This document shows positions 32,277 to 44,735 of a DNA stretch of 64,000 nt, in pieces (position 1 is the first letter of the stretch; each line of letters begins with the position of its first letter). The notes under the pieces are model-generated. The model searched no databases. It saw only the letters and a program-made list of their open reading frames with translations, and had not been told where the DNA came from. The stretch comes from Symsagittifera roscoffensis (Eukaryota; Xenacoelomorpha; Acoela; Convolutidae), in the NCBI RefSeq assembly GCF_963678635.1, contig NC_087070.1:6174539-6238538 (forward strand), read 5' to 3'. Position numbers and translations under genes: made by a program.

Positions 32277-32683
32277 TCAGACAATCAAAGCACCGAGGAG
32301 AGAGCCGATAGTCACCATTCCATATTGTGTGGTAGCCGATAGTCCTGCAGCCCCTGCTGATTGCGCAACCGCAAACAAACTCCCACTAACCACTGCTGAG
32401 CCTAGAACTCAAAAGCTTATGTAAACATAAAGCAAATTTTTCTGGGGAATCCCTTATGTCTGAAAACCGAATGAGATACAATTCTGTCAGCGATTCAGAT
32501 TTCAGTATTCTAAAATTGAAGTTTGGGTTTATTTGAAGTTTACCTTGCATCGAGGCTGCCAGAGATCCAGCTGCAACGCCTGCGGCGGTGAACCCGACAG
32601 CACCTAGGACCAAAGGCGTTGCAGCTACTGCGCCCAAGCCCGCAAACGCCCCAACACCTGCCATTGCTGCTACTGCTGCCATC
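32277..32683 (-). CDS. ISG12/IFI6/IFI27-family small membrane protein (two visible exons)
   Basis: Exon a (32683-32544) and exon b (32401-32277) join in phase across a 142-bp GT-AG intron. They give 88 residues rich in Gly and Ala, ending in TGA. The order AATPLVLGAVGFTAAGVAAG, GSLFAVAQSAGAAGLSA, TIGSLLGALIV matches the ISG12 family core (PF06140), where vertebrate members are interferon-induced mitochondrial or ER membrane proteins. The first codon seen (ATG at 32682) directly follows a possible acceptor TTAG|G, so an upstream exon with the N-terminus may exist. An unspliced frame runs up to 32733. Invertebrate members need not be interferon related. Confidence 0.85.
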
Positions 32684-35020
32684 CTAATTAGAATCGGGTT
32701 TTTAATTATTCCGCCCAAAATATAAAACCTCAAATTATAAAAAAATTGAAGAGAATGTGGAAATTTGATTAGATTAAGTCAGTAAGCAACCAAAACATTG
32801 CATGAACAACAACATGTTCAAGTTGTGAATGATGGGTTTCTAAGACATTTTGGGCGGAATAAAAAAGAAGAGCCAAAAAAGCTTGCCTTTTCAAAATAAA
32901 ATTCAGGGAAAACAACACGAATAAATTTTCATTTATATTTTGTCTAGTGCTGCTTACATATCAATTGCTGGTAACGAAAGTAAGCTTTTTGTGCAAATTT
33001 TGAACTTTGGACTTTTGTATTTTGGATTTTTGAAGAACCTTAAATAACTTCCCAAACTGAGTTACAAAAAAAAGACTGCTCTTTTCTCTAATTTTCATAA
33101 ACAAAAGGATCAATGAGAAAAATCCCGAATAGTCGAAACTTTCGAAAAGACGAAAAACTAACCTACATTTATTTACCTGATATAAGGTATATATTTTTGT
33201 GCAATTCTTGCAGAACTGAAACCTGAAAGTTTGTCTAGATTATGATTAATTTGGTACCACAACTTTAATAAATAGTTTTACTCGAGTTCTAGTTTTGGTT
33301 TGAGATATTCGATAGAATCTAAATTAAAAATTACGGCATAATTAAGAATCTTTTAATACATGTTTGTACTATTTATTTATAGAAAAATAAACAGCAGTCG
33401 AAAACTATATTTCTGAGATATTTGTTATAGAATAAAAATCTATATCTGAAAAAATTGCTTGTTGCAAAAGGTATAGGTTATTTTTTGATAATTGCGATTT
33501 TTATTCAGCCCTGGCAGAACGGCGAAAAAAAAATAAGTTCAGCTGATGCAAAACAAGAGTGCCATTGTAACTAAACATTGTGCTCCCATGAGCTTTAAGC
33601 AAGCTATTGGCATCATTGTTGGATATTTAAGAATTCAATTCGATGTTAAGGTATCGATGTCCCGACATCACCCCCACCCCTCTCCCTCTTTCGAGCGGAG
33701 TATAAATTGGTTCTAAGTTGGATTTTAAAATATTTTCAATCTTTAAGTTATGGTTTGCTTATCACCTTGTGATCACTTGACAAATTACCAAAAATTAAAA
33801 GGGTACAGAACCGCAATAAAACGGAATCTTTCTTTTTCAAAAGTTTCTTTCTTCCGTTAAGCCCGCATTTTAGAACCATCTCAAGAAATCAACAATGAGA
33901 AGCGTGATGAAAAGTGGGTTTAGTGCACCCTCGCAACCCTGGTTACCAACATTTCCCTATGTACCATTTTTGGACGACTAACCTTAAAACTTTTTCACCA
34001 GTTAATTTTCATTTTTGCTCGAATTAACCCTAATTTTTGCAATAAAAAGGAAATTTGTTATTCCGACTATTTAAAAAATGCAGAGGAATTTTTATTCGGG
34101 TGTGTTTCAGTTTTTTCCTCTTGTTTTCCACGCAAACTCAGCTATCACAAACAATCAAGTACCACAAATAAGAAGAGCATTTCTAATCGTGAATCGAACG
34201 ATATTATAAAATTGTGAAAACTTTTTTTTTTAAATGAAAAAAAAATGGTTTGAAATTTCTAATTTTGTCTAACTTTCAGCAAACAATTTCAGCGTGCATA
34301 CTTACAATAGCTTATTTAAGCTTAATTTCAGCCGTGAAAACTTAATTTAACTCAAATCAAGTTAAATTTTGGAGCTTTTAGCCCCGTTTAGGATTATAAA
34401 AAACTCAGAAATTCAAAAAACACTGCAAGAAAAAATTGAAAAAAAAGTTTGAAGTTTTTTTGATTTTTTTCCGTCTTGTAATGTTTTTCAAAGATTTTTG
34501 TTTTGTCAAGAATATGGCCAGAACATTGTACTGTTTGCACAATAAGCGGATGTTCTTGTTTAATATTGTAATTTTTTTATGCAAATTTATTGATCACAAT
34601 GTTCGATTGTTACAAAAAGTTACATACAGACTAATAAGGCCACGACAAATATTTGGTCTTCATACTCAGCCTCGTAAAACCACTCGTTACACTAATATAT
34701 TGAAGCTCATGTGAGGTGGGGGGGAATGAAAAAGAGCCCAATTAAAATTGCAATAATTTATTTTGCAATATTGAATTAATAAATAAATTTATAACCAATA
34801 CTTATCAAACAGCAGTTTTTTTTTAATTTTAACTAGTAAATTTTTTTGTTATTGTATCTTAATTTTAGCTTTGTAGTTTGAGAAAATCAATATTTTTATC
34901 ATTTTTTTTTTCATAACATAGCTTCCATTGAATAGTTTCGAAACCTTTTTCCATTGTTGATACATAAAAATTTAAAATTACTCGTTATATGAAAAAGTTC
35001 CTTTCAATCGAAAATTGAGG
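32520..35020. repeat. Tandem duplication, unit B
   Basis: Second copy of the 28.74-31.31-kb unit. It holds the intact ISG12 exon a and, at 34.06-34.63 kb, another dispersed-repeat copy (CACGCAAACTCAGCTATCAC, GGCCAGAACATTG, TTTGCACAATAAGCGG). No other gene is supported between 32.75 and 35.0 kb. Confidence 0.8.
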
Positions 35021-35034
35021 TAAGTTAATGCTTT

Positions 35035-35995
35035 CTCACACCAAATTCACGGTAAATTAGGAAAACTTCGTCATACTGTTCATTCATTGAAAGTTTTCAC
35101 AAAATCGAAAAGCACACAGAAAACAAATAAAAACGAAATTTTGGACTTGATGCAATAGTCATGACATTCTTTTACAACGGTTCACCGAAACTAAATAATT
35201 TTCAAATTTTTTCTTCGCATTGAAAAAATGTCAGATCTAGGCAAGTTGTTAGCATGATTTTTGAATTTTTTGAACCTTGCATACTAGTTTTAAAAGGAGC
35301 GTTTAAGATGGCAAAAAAGCAAGGCTCTTCTCAAAATACCGAGCTTTATATTTTTTTCACGTGTTATTACGGCTAAATGCGTGATGTTACGCTGTAAAGT
35401 ATGAAGAACAAATCTGTTCACAGTTTTTGATATGTCCAAACTTCATTGAATTATGACAACGTTAAATAAGTTTTTCAAAATTGAATTTGAAAGGTGGGAC
35501 TGGAAAAGAGCCTTGCTCACACCAAATTCACGGTAAATTAGGAAAACTTCGTCATACTGTTCAATCATTGAAAATTTTCACAAAATCGAAAAGCACACAG
35601 AAAACAAATAAAAACGAAATTTTGGACCTGATGCAATAGTCATGAGATTTTTTTTTTACAACTGTTCACCGAAACTAAATAATTTTCAAATTTTTTCTTG
35701 GCATTGAAAAAATGTCAGATCTAGGCAAGTTGTTAGCATGATTTTTGAATTTTTTGAACCTTGCATACTAGTTTTAAATGGAGTGTTTAAGATGGCAAAA
35801 AAGCAAGGCTCTTTTCAAAATACCGAGCTTTATGTTTGTTTCACGTGTTATTAAGGCTGAATGCGTGATGTTACGCTGTAAAGTATGAAGATCAAATCTG
35901 TTCACAGTTTTTGATATGTTCACACGCCAAACTTCATTGAATTATGACATGACAACGTTAATTAAGCTTTTCAAAATTGAATTTGAAAGAGGGGA
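35035..35995. repeat. Tandem repeat, 481-bp period, two copies
   Basis: CTCACACCAAATTCACGGTA starts at 35035 and 35516, and the following ~480 bp match closely, including CATACTAGTTTTAAA and GAAGA(A/T)CAAATCTGTTCACAG. Short parts recur inverted at 38.3-38.4 kb and as the hairpin at 36.8-37.0 kb. Confidence 0.88.
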
Positions 35996-36795
35996 ACTGG
36001 AAAAGAGCCAAAAGCAATATCTTGTTTTTTTTCTGTATATTTTTGGCATATCTCTTGCGTAATCTTTTTTTTGTAAATGGATTAAAACTTCTATACAGAT
36101 CTTGCAACACGAATGCCAAAGTACTTCGTTTTTCAGAAAAGTTCCTTGCAAAGTTTGCGTTCCAGGAATCTCGCGCCAGGAAACATAAGTGCACCCGTAC
36201 CCTGTCCAAAAACTTAACCGTGAACAGCTGTAAAGCAAGCATTGGTTGATAAGATGTTTCTATTTTTTTTCTAGCTTTCTTTTCTATATTACAAAAACTA
36301 TTTTCAGCAAGGAAATTTTGATAAAGTTTCGATTTTCCTGCCCGACAACCACAGCCAATATCAAATAGTAAGTGTTTAAAATTGGGTTGTATATGGAGCA
36401 AATTCAACCAGTTAGATAGCTGAATATCGATCGGACTGGTTTTGAGTGCAAGATAGCTGAGATAAATGTCGCTTACGCTTTTTTCATATAAGATATTATT
36501 TAAGAAGCATGCATAAGTTAATCCGGAACTTGGTTTTATTGGGATTTTTGAAATCTATTCAATAAAAAAAATAAAACCATTAAAAATTTTTTGTTTAACT
36601 ATGAACTTACTCAAAGAGTCATTAACTTCATTGGACTTCTAATAAAGTTTATTGACAATTATCGTTTTAATCGCCGAAATTAGTCTAAACAGATTCTCCA
36701 CATTTTCAAATTTGTAAGTTTTTTTAAGTTGTACAGTTTATTGTGGCTAATTTCGTAGTGTTTCAGCATTAAGTATGAAAAATAAATCAGTTCGC
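35996..36795. other. Overlapping frames, no gene supported
   Basis: Frames overlap on both strands at 35.94-36.41 kb (up to 149 codons, minus). The stretch 36.08-36.25 kb is less AT-rich, with a basic peptide on either strand, but no motif, splice pattern or start decides between them. It may be an exon relic. Confidence 0.3.
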
Positions 36796-36799
36796 AATT

Positions 36800-36990
36800 A
36801 TTAGTTTATTCGACATGCCTCGTTTCATTGAATTATGGCAACGCTAAAGAATTTTTGAAAAATGAAGTTGAAATGTGGCCGAAAGTATTAAAATGACACT
36901 TCTCTAGCAGTTTCCTCGCATTTCAACTTCAAAATTGTTTTATAATTCAATGAAGCGAGGCGTGGTGAACAAGCTTCTAATGGCGGCGTT
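36800..36990. repeat. Imperfect inverted repeat (arms about 80 bp)
   Basis: GCCTCGTTTCATTGAATTAT ... GAAGTTGAAATG at 36.82-36.88 kb is mirrored by CATTTCAACTTC ... ATAATTCAATGAAGCGAGGC at 36.92-36.96 kb. A MITE-like hairpin related to the 481-bp tandem repeat. Confidence 0.65.
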
Positions 36991-37380
36991 GTCATAAAAC
37001 AGAAAACGGTGTAACTACAGCCAGACGGAAAAACACCCCAATTGTAAAGATCAAGGAGCATGTGCAAAGATTAATCGAGATTATTAAGTTCTCAAATTCA
37101 ATGAAAAACTTTTTTTTCACACCAGCTTAATTTTTCAGATTATTTGAAGAGAATGAAATTTTAATTTTTATCTCTGTTTTCGGGAAAAAATTTCTTGTTC
37201 ATTTGGAAAAAACAGATGCAAATGAATAACTCAAATTTTCTTGGTTACATTAATTTTGAAATTTTTATCTGCTTTTCTAAATATCAAAAAATATGACGAC
37301 TGAAACTACATTTTAAGTTTGTTCTTTGAGTTCAAAAGTTCCTTCCAGGTCTTCTCTCAGAATTGTCAGCCATCTGAAAT

Positions 37381-37812
37381 TCAATTCGTGTGTTTTGCTG
37401 CAACAAATGATGGTTCCAATCTTTTTCTCGGAACTTGAGCTATCGGTTCTTTTGGATACTGCTTTAAATACTCCTGAAACACTTTATCTCGGTAATCATT
37501 AGTGGGGAACTCGTCATCGGAGCCGAAAAGAACGATATCCGAACTTCTTTTCCAGTTTTCCAGCCCACAAGATTTCGAGAGAATTAGTTTGAAGTCAGCG
37601 CTAATTTTAAACGCTGTGAGATAGGGCCATTCCGTTCCGGGGTATTCCCCGTAGCCTACACAGCAAATGACAATTTCATCGCCAACGCATTTGCATTGAC
37701 GGGAAAAGGATTCACGGGAACCTGGTTTTAACTTGCAAAATTTTGCTTTCGTCGCGAAAGTATCTGCAGTAATAGACGCCAGAAATATTGTTATAATAAC
37801 ACACAGATTCAT
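37381..37812 (-). CDS. Secreted orphan protein, 143 aa, cysteine-containing
   Basis: A single-exon frame with codons far less AT-rich than the flanks. It begins MNLCVIITIFLASITADTFA, a clear signal peptide. The mature part has six Cys (KFCKL, QCKCVG, VICCVGYG, SCGLEN), which would allow three disulphides. A Lys/Arg-Pro-rich tail follows (YPKEPIAQVPRKR). The double-Cys pattern and the conserved-looking EWPYLTAFKISADFK suggest a folded extracellular domain, but I recognise no family. The stop is followed within 10 bp by TTTCAG, so a further exon is conceivable. It has no close copy in the window. Confidence 0.7.
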   Translation of the reverse strand: MNLCVIITIFLASITADTFATKAKFCKLKPGSRESFSRQCKCVGDEIVICCVGYGEYPGTEWPYLTAFKISADFKLILSKSCGLENWKRSSDIVLFGSDDEFPTNDYRDKVFQEYLKQYPKEPIAQVPRKRLEPSFVAAKHTN

Positions 37813-38226
37813 TTTATAGCCAATGAAAGTATATTTTATGTTTTAAGTCAGAGAAAATTCAGATTTTATGAAAAAAATTTTTATAAGTTAAAAAGTGGTA
37901 AAGTGGTTAAAAAGTGGTGAAGAAGTTTTAAAAAATTTTATGCTTTATTGTCTGAAGTTAAGAGATGAATATACGAGTTTTCTAATCAAAAGAAACCGCG
38001 TGAATTTATTGTTATGATCCTAATTTGAAACAAACATATGGGAATTCTGTTCCCACTTTTTTCAAATTAGGAGATGAAAATTAAGCGGCTTTTTTGAATT
38101 AAAATTCGCGGTTTTCTATATCGTTAAAGAATAAGTTCTCCAACACTCTACGCAATTAAATTTCTTTTTGAAGGCCTTCTACCCCAAATAACGACCAAAT
38201 TAGAATCAACTTTTGCTCAAGAATTG
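37813..38226. other. Upstream region of the secreted orphan, no gene seen
   Basis: AT-rich, with TATA-like ATAAAATATAC about 30 bp upstream of the start codon on the minus strand. Confidence 0.4.
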
Positions 38227-38731
38227 TCATAAGAGGTTTTTGAAAAACATAAATCTATACAAAAATAGTGTCATTGGGTTTATATTGGTGAAAATAATAT
38301 GAAAAATGATTAATGCAATGAAATATGGCATAATGGACAAACTAACAATTGTGAACAGATTTTTCTCCATAATATACGCTTCAGCATCATACATTTAGCC
38401 ATAATTACGTATAAGATAACTATTGAAATCGAAAATTTGAAATTTGCGTGGGAGCGAGGGGAAAACAATTCTGGGCTAACCCAAACATATCTGTAACATT
38501 CTTTGATGAACCATAAATATGAGGATAAATTCAAAAGCGAAATATGAAGGGAGGGCTCTTTTTCTTTTCCCCCACCTGAAAAATCTACTTAAGAAATTTT
38601 GTTCACGTTATCCGAATATTACGAAATTGGCATGCAAACTAAATAGGCAATGACAAACATACTTGGTCTTCATGTTTAACCTTGTCAAACCCATCGTTAA
38701 ACCATAATATTGATTGATGCTTATGTAAGCC

Positions 38732-38752
38732 GGGGGGGGGGGGGGGGGGGGA
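38732..38752 (+). repeat. Poly-G tract
   Basis: About 20 consecutive G on the plus strand. The duplicated copy at about 44.61 kb has only about 9, so this tract length is unstable. Confidence 0.8.
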
Positions 38753-38861
38753 GGAAAAAGAGCCAAGAAAAGATAACTTTGAAAAACGCACTACTTCGTA
38801 GAAAAGTGTGTTACAACATATCACTTATTTTCATTTTATAGACAGGCAAATTAGGTTGTCA

Positions 38862-39243
38862 GCACGGGCGGATTTAGCTGATTCGACCCCCTGCCGACCC
38901 AAAGGGTCCCCTTTTTGTACTATTTTGAGAAATCCATTTTTAGTGACTGACTCTTAAAAATTTGGAGCCAATATATACTAACTATGAAGGGGGAGCGCGC
39001 GCCAAAAAAAATGTTTTTTTTTGGTCAAAATTTTCCAAAAAGTGCCTAAAAACGCCTTTTCAAAACTGTTTTTTTTTCTTCAAAATTTTGACTGCGGCGC
39101 AAAAAAATTCGAAACAGGGTCTTTTCAGTATGCTGAGAGAGCTCGAAAACTCGATTTGGACGACCTGAAAAAAAGGTCAACAAAATTTTGAAAAGTTTTC
39201 TAAATCTGGCCCCTCTTGAGAAAATTCTAGATCCACCCGGTGG
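38862..39243. mobile_element. hAT-like MITE, full copy (about 380 bp)
   Basis: Runs from GGGCGGATTTAGCTGATTCG, through GCGCGCGCCAAAAAAAATG, to AAATTCTAGATCCACCCGGT. Inverted relative to the 31.5-kb copy. Ends are imperfect inverted repeats of the form GGGYGGATYTAG. Confidence 0.65.
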
Positions 39244-40605
39244 TTGTCAGGACAATATATTGTTCAAAATTCATGTGTTTTTTAGAATGATTTCAAAAGA
39301 AAAAAAATCCAAAACTCCGAAACTGAAAACAAAAAAATTTGGATAAAAATAGGTATTAAGAAAAGGTTAATTGGATCGGGTTTTTTGTTTTTTTTCTACA
39401 CACTTTGGCAAAACTTTCGCTTTTCTAAAAAATTTTCTTTTTCTCAAACTTTCAAAAATGGTACCAATGGAAAATCCGCCTACTCGCCTTACTACTGGTC
39501 TTACCCTTATAAGTTTTTAGACTGTCTCGATTTCTTAAAAACTACCCTCCCGCCTTTAGATTTTGTGATCAAGGGATGGAAAGGGTTGTAGGACGCTCCA
39601 CTGCATAAGCGGCTGCGAACAGTTTTTCTACACAAAAAATTAGAGCCCTAGGAAAAGACAAGTTTTCAACAATTTAGCGTTTTTTCAAATTTTTTGACTA
39701 TTCACAAAAACTACCCAACAAAATCTGAGATTTTGGGTTCGATCAAAAAAGGTTGGAAAAAAATGTCTAGAAAAACGGCGACGTCCAAAAATTCAAAAAA
39801 AGTTTTGCCCGCAGAAATGTCAATATGCATTTTCTGAAACTTTTATGACTCTTCTCGAAAACTACTCAGCCGAATCTTACATCAAGGGTTCAACCATAGC
39901 TGCTAAAATTTTTATGAAAAATATTTTTCCGAGTTTTTCCGACTTTAGCTGGGCCACTAGTTGTTACAGATGGAAATCAAATTAAAATTGATTGTGTTCA
40001 ATTAATGCTTTTCAACCAAAAATAAGTAAAATTAGCAATAATTAGTTTTTTCAAATGTTACTAAAAGTTTTCGCAAAATAGCAAGTTAGCTCCAAATTAA
40101 AATGATGAACCAATTGTTTAGCAAGTAGAAAAACTAATACTCTAATTGCAGTCTTAAAGCAAAACTAGATGTCTATTTATTTCGTTTTTTCTATACTTTT
40201 TTTAAAAAATTGATGCAGCCAAAAAACCTCCAAAAATTGTTACACGATCTTGAAATATAATAATCCGAACCATTTTTTTCTTTGATGTCGTTGAAACGAA
40301 AAAAACTTCTTCGCATTTGCCTAAACATATCAAGTCATTTAATCCTGGGCTATTCAGTTCGAGATTTTTTTACATTGTCTATAAAAAGTTATAGGTTTGA
40401 TTTTGAATATGATAGATTTTCTAGTAGTCACAAACAATTGAAGAGCACAGGTTGAAGTCAAAATTTTCTGTGCAAAAAATGAAAGCCATCGGACCAAAAT
40501 CTCACAGATCTACGACATAGAGCTCGGAAGTTTTTGGTCGTACTGGTTTTCCTCCGCTGTTTCGACTGTTTATCTGCGATTTTTTAAAAAATATTTTGAA
40601 CTGTT

Positions 40606-42184
40606 TCGACTGTTAAACTGCGTTTTTTTTTGAAATTTTTGACAGTTGAGCTGCGTTTTTTGATAACTAAATCTTTGAGCTCAAAATAAAAGCATATTTT
40701 AGCTTTGTGAGTTTGAATTTTAGATATTGTGATTGAAATCTTATGGTGATTCAAAGTTGCTAATTTGGCAAAGTATTCAGATCCAAGTATTAGTATTCAG
40801 ATCCAATTATATTATTGTTAAAACTATTTCTAAAAAATATTCCAAACTAACCAATCATTATTAATGACTAACACTTACAATTATTTGTAAAGATGAAACT
40901 TTTCATAGTTTCAGCAACAGAATAGAAAAAATATAACTTAGCAATTAGTTGCTCTTTTCTAAAAGAATTCCTGATATGTAACTCTCAATTACCAGTAAAC
41001 ACTAGATCTGTTGAGACTAGGAGATATAAGAGTAAGATTGGGATCGATATTAAACTAAGAAGTTGCACGAATCTGTCCGGCCGAAAATAAGATAGCGTGA
41101 CGAACAGACGGTGTACTTTATCTGAAACTACTCTATGAGTACAGGTCAAAGATCATAACTCCTTATCATGATGATCTTTTTCCTTATGCGGGCTTAAGAA
41201 AGTGCACGGTGAAAAGGAAGCAGAAAAAAATGGAAGCAGAGGGATAGAAAGTGTTAAGACGCAAAAAATTGAGCTCCTGATATTTCATTTCCAAGCCATA
41301 TACCTCTAAATGGCGTATAACCATTTGATATAACATAACAACGACTATAAACTTCGGTTACTCTTCCTTCACTTGAGCCCAAAACCTTAGTTGACCCGGC
41401 TTAAACGCAGCGTAAACCTAGTGAGAGCTAAAATGGTACCTAACGATCTACCTGTGTTCTAAAAATACCTCTAGAAACTTGTGGGTTGATATAATATTCT
41501 CCAACCCATTATCACAAACAACAACCCTAAAGAGGGTTCAGTTTTTGTTTAAAAAAAACTTAACCGCCAAAAAATACACAAACATTCTAACGAAAAGACT
41601 AACTCTCTCTCTCCAATCCGTCTACAACCGACAACTCTTGCTCCATGGTTAGAAAAACTTCACAAAATTGTAAGAACTAACAGTTCAGGAACTAAAAAAC
41701 ACCTAACCCCTCGCTTTTGCAGCCATCATTCTAATACCTAATTTAAGAGATAATCTAGGAAACAAACAAACAAGAGTACTCCACATGTGTTTAATTAACA
41801 ACAAAAAAAGCAAAAAAAAAACAAATTATATCAGATCAAAAAACAAATAAGAAAGAAGACAACAAAATTAAAACAAATACAAATAACTAACAAAATTTTT
41901 CCAAAACACAAAACACAGTTTCAGAAACTGACTCAACCACAATGTAAGAACTTCAAAATCTTCAGATTTAATCGACGATAAAAAAATAAACCAATATTCG
42001 ACCAAAAACAAATTTCGGAATCAGAATCTATAACAGCATCATCTATAAAAAGTAATTGCAGAATAAAATATCAACTTTAAACCAGTAAGACTCTATAATT
42101 CGAATCAACCATTAAGGAATATTGAAAAATTTTAAATTAACTGTAATTCCACACAAAAAAGTGATAAAAATACAATAACTTGTT
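40606..42184 (+). repeat. Array module A (about 1.6 kb)
   Basis: Runs from GACTGTTAAACTGCG to the next such start. Shared landmarks in order are the GACAGTTGAG element, a hairpin at 40892-40915 (degenerate), AGATCTGTTGAGACTAGGAG, CCGGCCGAAAATAAGATAGC, the ORF cassette (here frameshifted, at 41.13-41.25 kb), CTACCTGTGTTCTAAAAATA, AACCCTAAAGAGGGTT and CTTCAAAATCTTCAGA. Confidence 0.85.
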
Positions 42185-43914
42185 TGACTGTTTAACTGCG
42201 TTTTCTGAAAGTTTGACAGTTGAGTTGCCTTTTTTGATACTTACATATTTGAGCTCAAAACAAAACATACTTCAGCTTTGATCCTGTGATTGGAGGCTTA
42301 TGTTGATTCAAAGTTGATAAAAATACAATAACTTGTTTGACTGTTTAACTGCGTTTTCTGAAAGTTTGACAGTTGAGTTGCCTTTTTTGATACTTACATA
42401 TTTGAGCTCAAAACAAAACATACTTCAGCTTTGATCCTGTGATTGGAGGCTTATGTTGATTCAAAGTTGCTAATTGGCAAATTTGGGACAGTTAATTGCG
42501 CAATACAATTGGAACCAGTTTGAAATTAGTAATTATATCCAATTATATTATTGATAAAACTATCTTTAAAAAACATTCCTACCTAACCAATCTTGATTCA
42601 TAACTAACACTTACAGTTATTTGTAAAGCTGAAATTATTCATAGTTTCAGCAGCAGAACAGAAAAATTATAACTTAGCAATTTGTTGCTCTTCTCTAGAA
42701 GAACTCCAGATATGCAAATCTCAAATACCAGTAAACACTAGATCTGTTGAGACTAGAAGGTATAAGAGTAGGATTAGGATCGGTAATAGACTAAGAATTT
42801 GCACGACTCTATCCGGCCAAAAATAAGATAGCGTGACGAACAGACTGTTTACTTTAAATGAAATTACTCTATGAGTACAGGTCAAAGATCATAACTCCTT
42901 ATCAAGATGATCTTTTTCCTTATGCGGGTTTAAGAAAGTGCACGGTGAAAAGGACGCAAAAAAAATGGAAACAGAGGGATAGAAAGTGTTGTAGGACACA
43001 AAAAGCTGAGCTCCTGAAACTTCAATTCCAAGCCATATTCCTCTAACTGACGTATGATCATTTGATATAACATAACAACGACTGTTAAAATTCGGTTACT
43101 CATCCTTCACTTGAGCCCATCCTCTTAGTTGACCCAGGCTTAAACACAGCGTAAACCTAGTGAGATCTAAAATTGTACCTATTGATCTACCTGTGTTCTA
43201 AAAATACCTGAACCTTGTGGGTTGATATACTATTCTCCAACCATTATCACAAACAACAACCCTAAAGTCTTAAAATAAAATACACAATCAATCTAGCGAA
43301 TTGACTAACTCTCTCTCCAATCCGTCTGAACCGACAACTCTAGCTCCATGATTAGAATAACTTCACAAAATTGTAAGAACTAACCGTTCAGGAAATAAAA
43401 CATCTAACCCATGGATTTTGCAACCATCATTTTATTACTTATTTCAAGAGACAATCTAAGAAACAATCAAACAAGATTAATCCACCATTGTTTAATTAAC
43501 AACGAAAAAAGCAAAAAAATTGACATATATCAGATAAAAAAAACAAATAAGAAAACAGACAATGAACCCAAAACAAAAACAATTTATTCAACAAAACTTT
43601 TCCAAAACACGAAACGCAGTTTCAGAAACTGACTCAACCACAATGTAAGAACTTCAAAATCTTCAGACTTGGTCCCCGATAAAAAACAAACCAACATTCG
43701 ATCAAAAACATTTTTCGGGATCAGAATCTACAACAGCATCATCTATAAAAGGCGAATGCAGAATAAAATATCATACTTTAAACTAGTAAGACTCTATAAC
43801 TCGAATCAATCATTGAAAATATTGAATTTAAATTCAAAAATTTCAAACATATTGAAAATTTTACATTAACTGTAATTCCACACAAAAAAAATGATACAAT
43901 ACAATAATTTTTTT
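42185..43914 (+). repeat. Array module B (about 1.7 kb, with its start duplicated)
   Basis: Same landmarks as module A. The first 154 bp (42185-42338) are repeated at 42339-42492. It has the short ORF cassette at 42858-43046 and lacks the AGAGGGTT half of the small hairpin. Confidence 0.85.
42858..43046 (+). CDS. Module ORF type 1, 62 aa
   Basis: MKLLYEYRSKIITPYQDDLF, then KCTVKRTQKKWKQRDRK, ending in FQAIFL and TAA. It is basic, with no recognised family. The same frame is intact at 47557-47745 by segmental duplication and frameshifted in module A. Weak evidence for a real protein: one independent intact copy only. Confidence 0.3.
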   Translation: MKLLYEYRSKIITPYQDDLFPYAGLRKCTVKRTQKKWKQRDRKCCRTQKAELLKLQFQAIFL

Positions 43915-44106
43915 GACTGTTCAACTGCGTTTTGTGAAAATTTTGACAGTTGAGTTGCCTTTTTTGATAATTACATTTTTTAGCTCAAAACAAAAACATA
44001 TTTCAGCTTTGATCCTGTGATTGAAGTCTTATGGTGAATCAATGTGGCTAATTGGCAAACTTAGGATAGTTATTGCGCAATACAGTTGGAACCAGCTTAA
44101 AATTAG
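43915..44106 (+). repeat. Array module, truncated by the segmental-duplication junction
   Basis: Holds the first ~190 bp of a module, then switches to the start of unit 2. Its full version begins at 48616. Confidence 0.8.
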
Positions 44107-44735
44107 TCATAAGAGGTTTTTGAAAAACATAAATCTATACAAAAATAGTGTCATTGGGTTTATATTGGTGAAAATAATATGAAAAATGATTAATGCAATG
44201 AAATATGGCATAATGGACAAACTTACAATTGTGAACAGATTTTTCTCCATAATATACGCTTCAGCATCATACATTTAGCCATAATTACGTATAAGATAAC
44301 TATTGAAATCGAAAATTTGAAATTTGCGTGGGAGCGAGGGGAAAACAATTCTGGGCTAACCCAAACATATCTGTAACATTCTTTGATGAACCATAAATAT
44401 GAGGATAAATTCAAATGCGAAATATGAAGGGAGGGCTCTTTTTCTTTTCCCCCACCTGAAAAATCTACTTAAGAAATTTTGTTCACGTTATCCGAATATT
44501 ACGAAATTGGCATGCAAACTAAATAGGCAATGACAAACATACTTGGTCTTCATGTTTAACCTTGTCAAACCCATCGTTAAACCATAATATTGATTGATGC
44601 TTATGTAAGCCGGGGGGGGGGAGGAAAAATAGCCAAGAAAAGATAACTTTGAAAAACGCACTACTTCGTAGAAAAGTGTGTTACAACATATCACTTATTT
44701 TCATTTTATAGACAGGCAAATTAGGTTGTCAGCAC

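Larger units (their letters stand above)
38227..44106. repeat. Recent segmental duplication, unit 1 (5.9 kb)
   Basis: Starts GTCATAAGAGGTTTTTGAAA and ends at AACCAGCTTAAAATTAGT, where unit 2 begins at once with CATAAGAGG. Nearly identical to unit 2. It contains a MITE (38.86-39.24 kb), AT-rich DNA and modules A and B of the module array. No protein gene is supported in 38.2-40.6 kb; the 68-codon frames at 39385 and 45254 are identical by duplication only. Confidence 0.92.

Noticed and set aside
35942-36407. 149-codon minus frame overlapping 98- and 90-codon frames
   Set aside because: Three overlapping frames on two strands, none with a motif or a consistent splice pattern. Possibly an exon relic, but no strand can be chosen.
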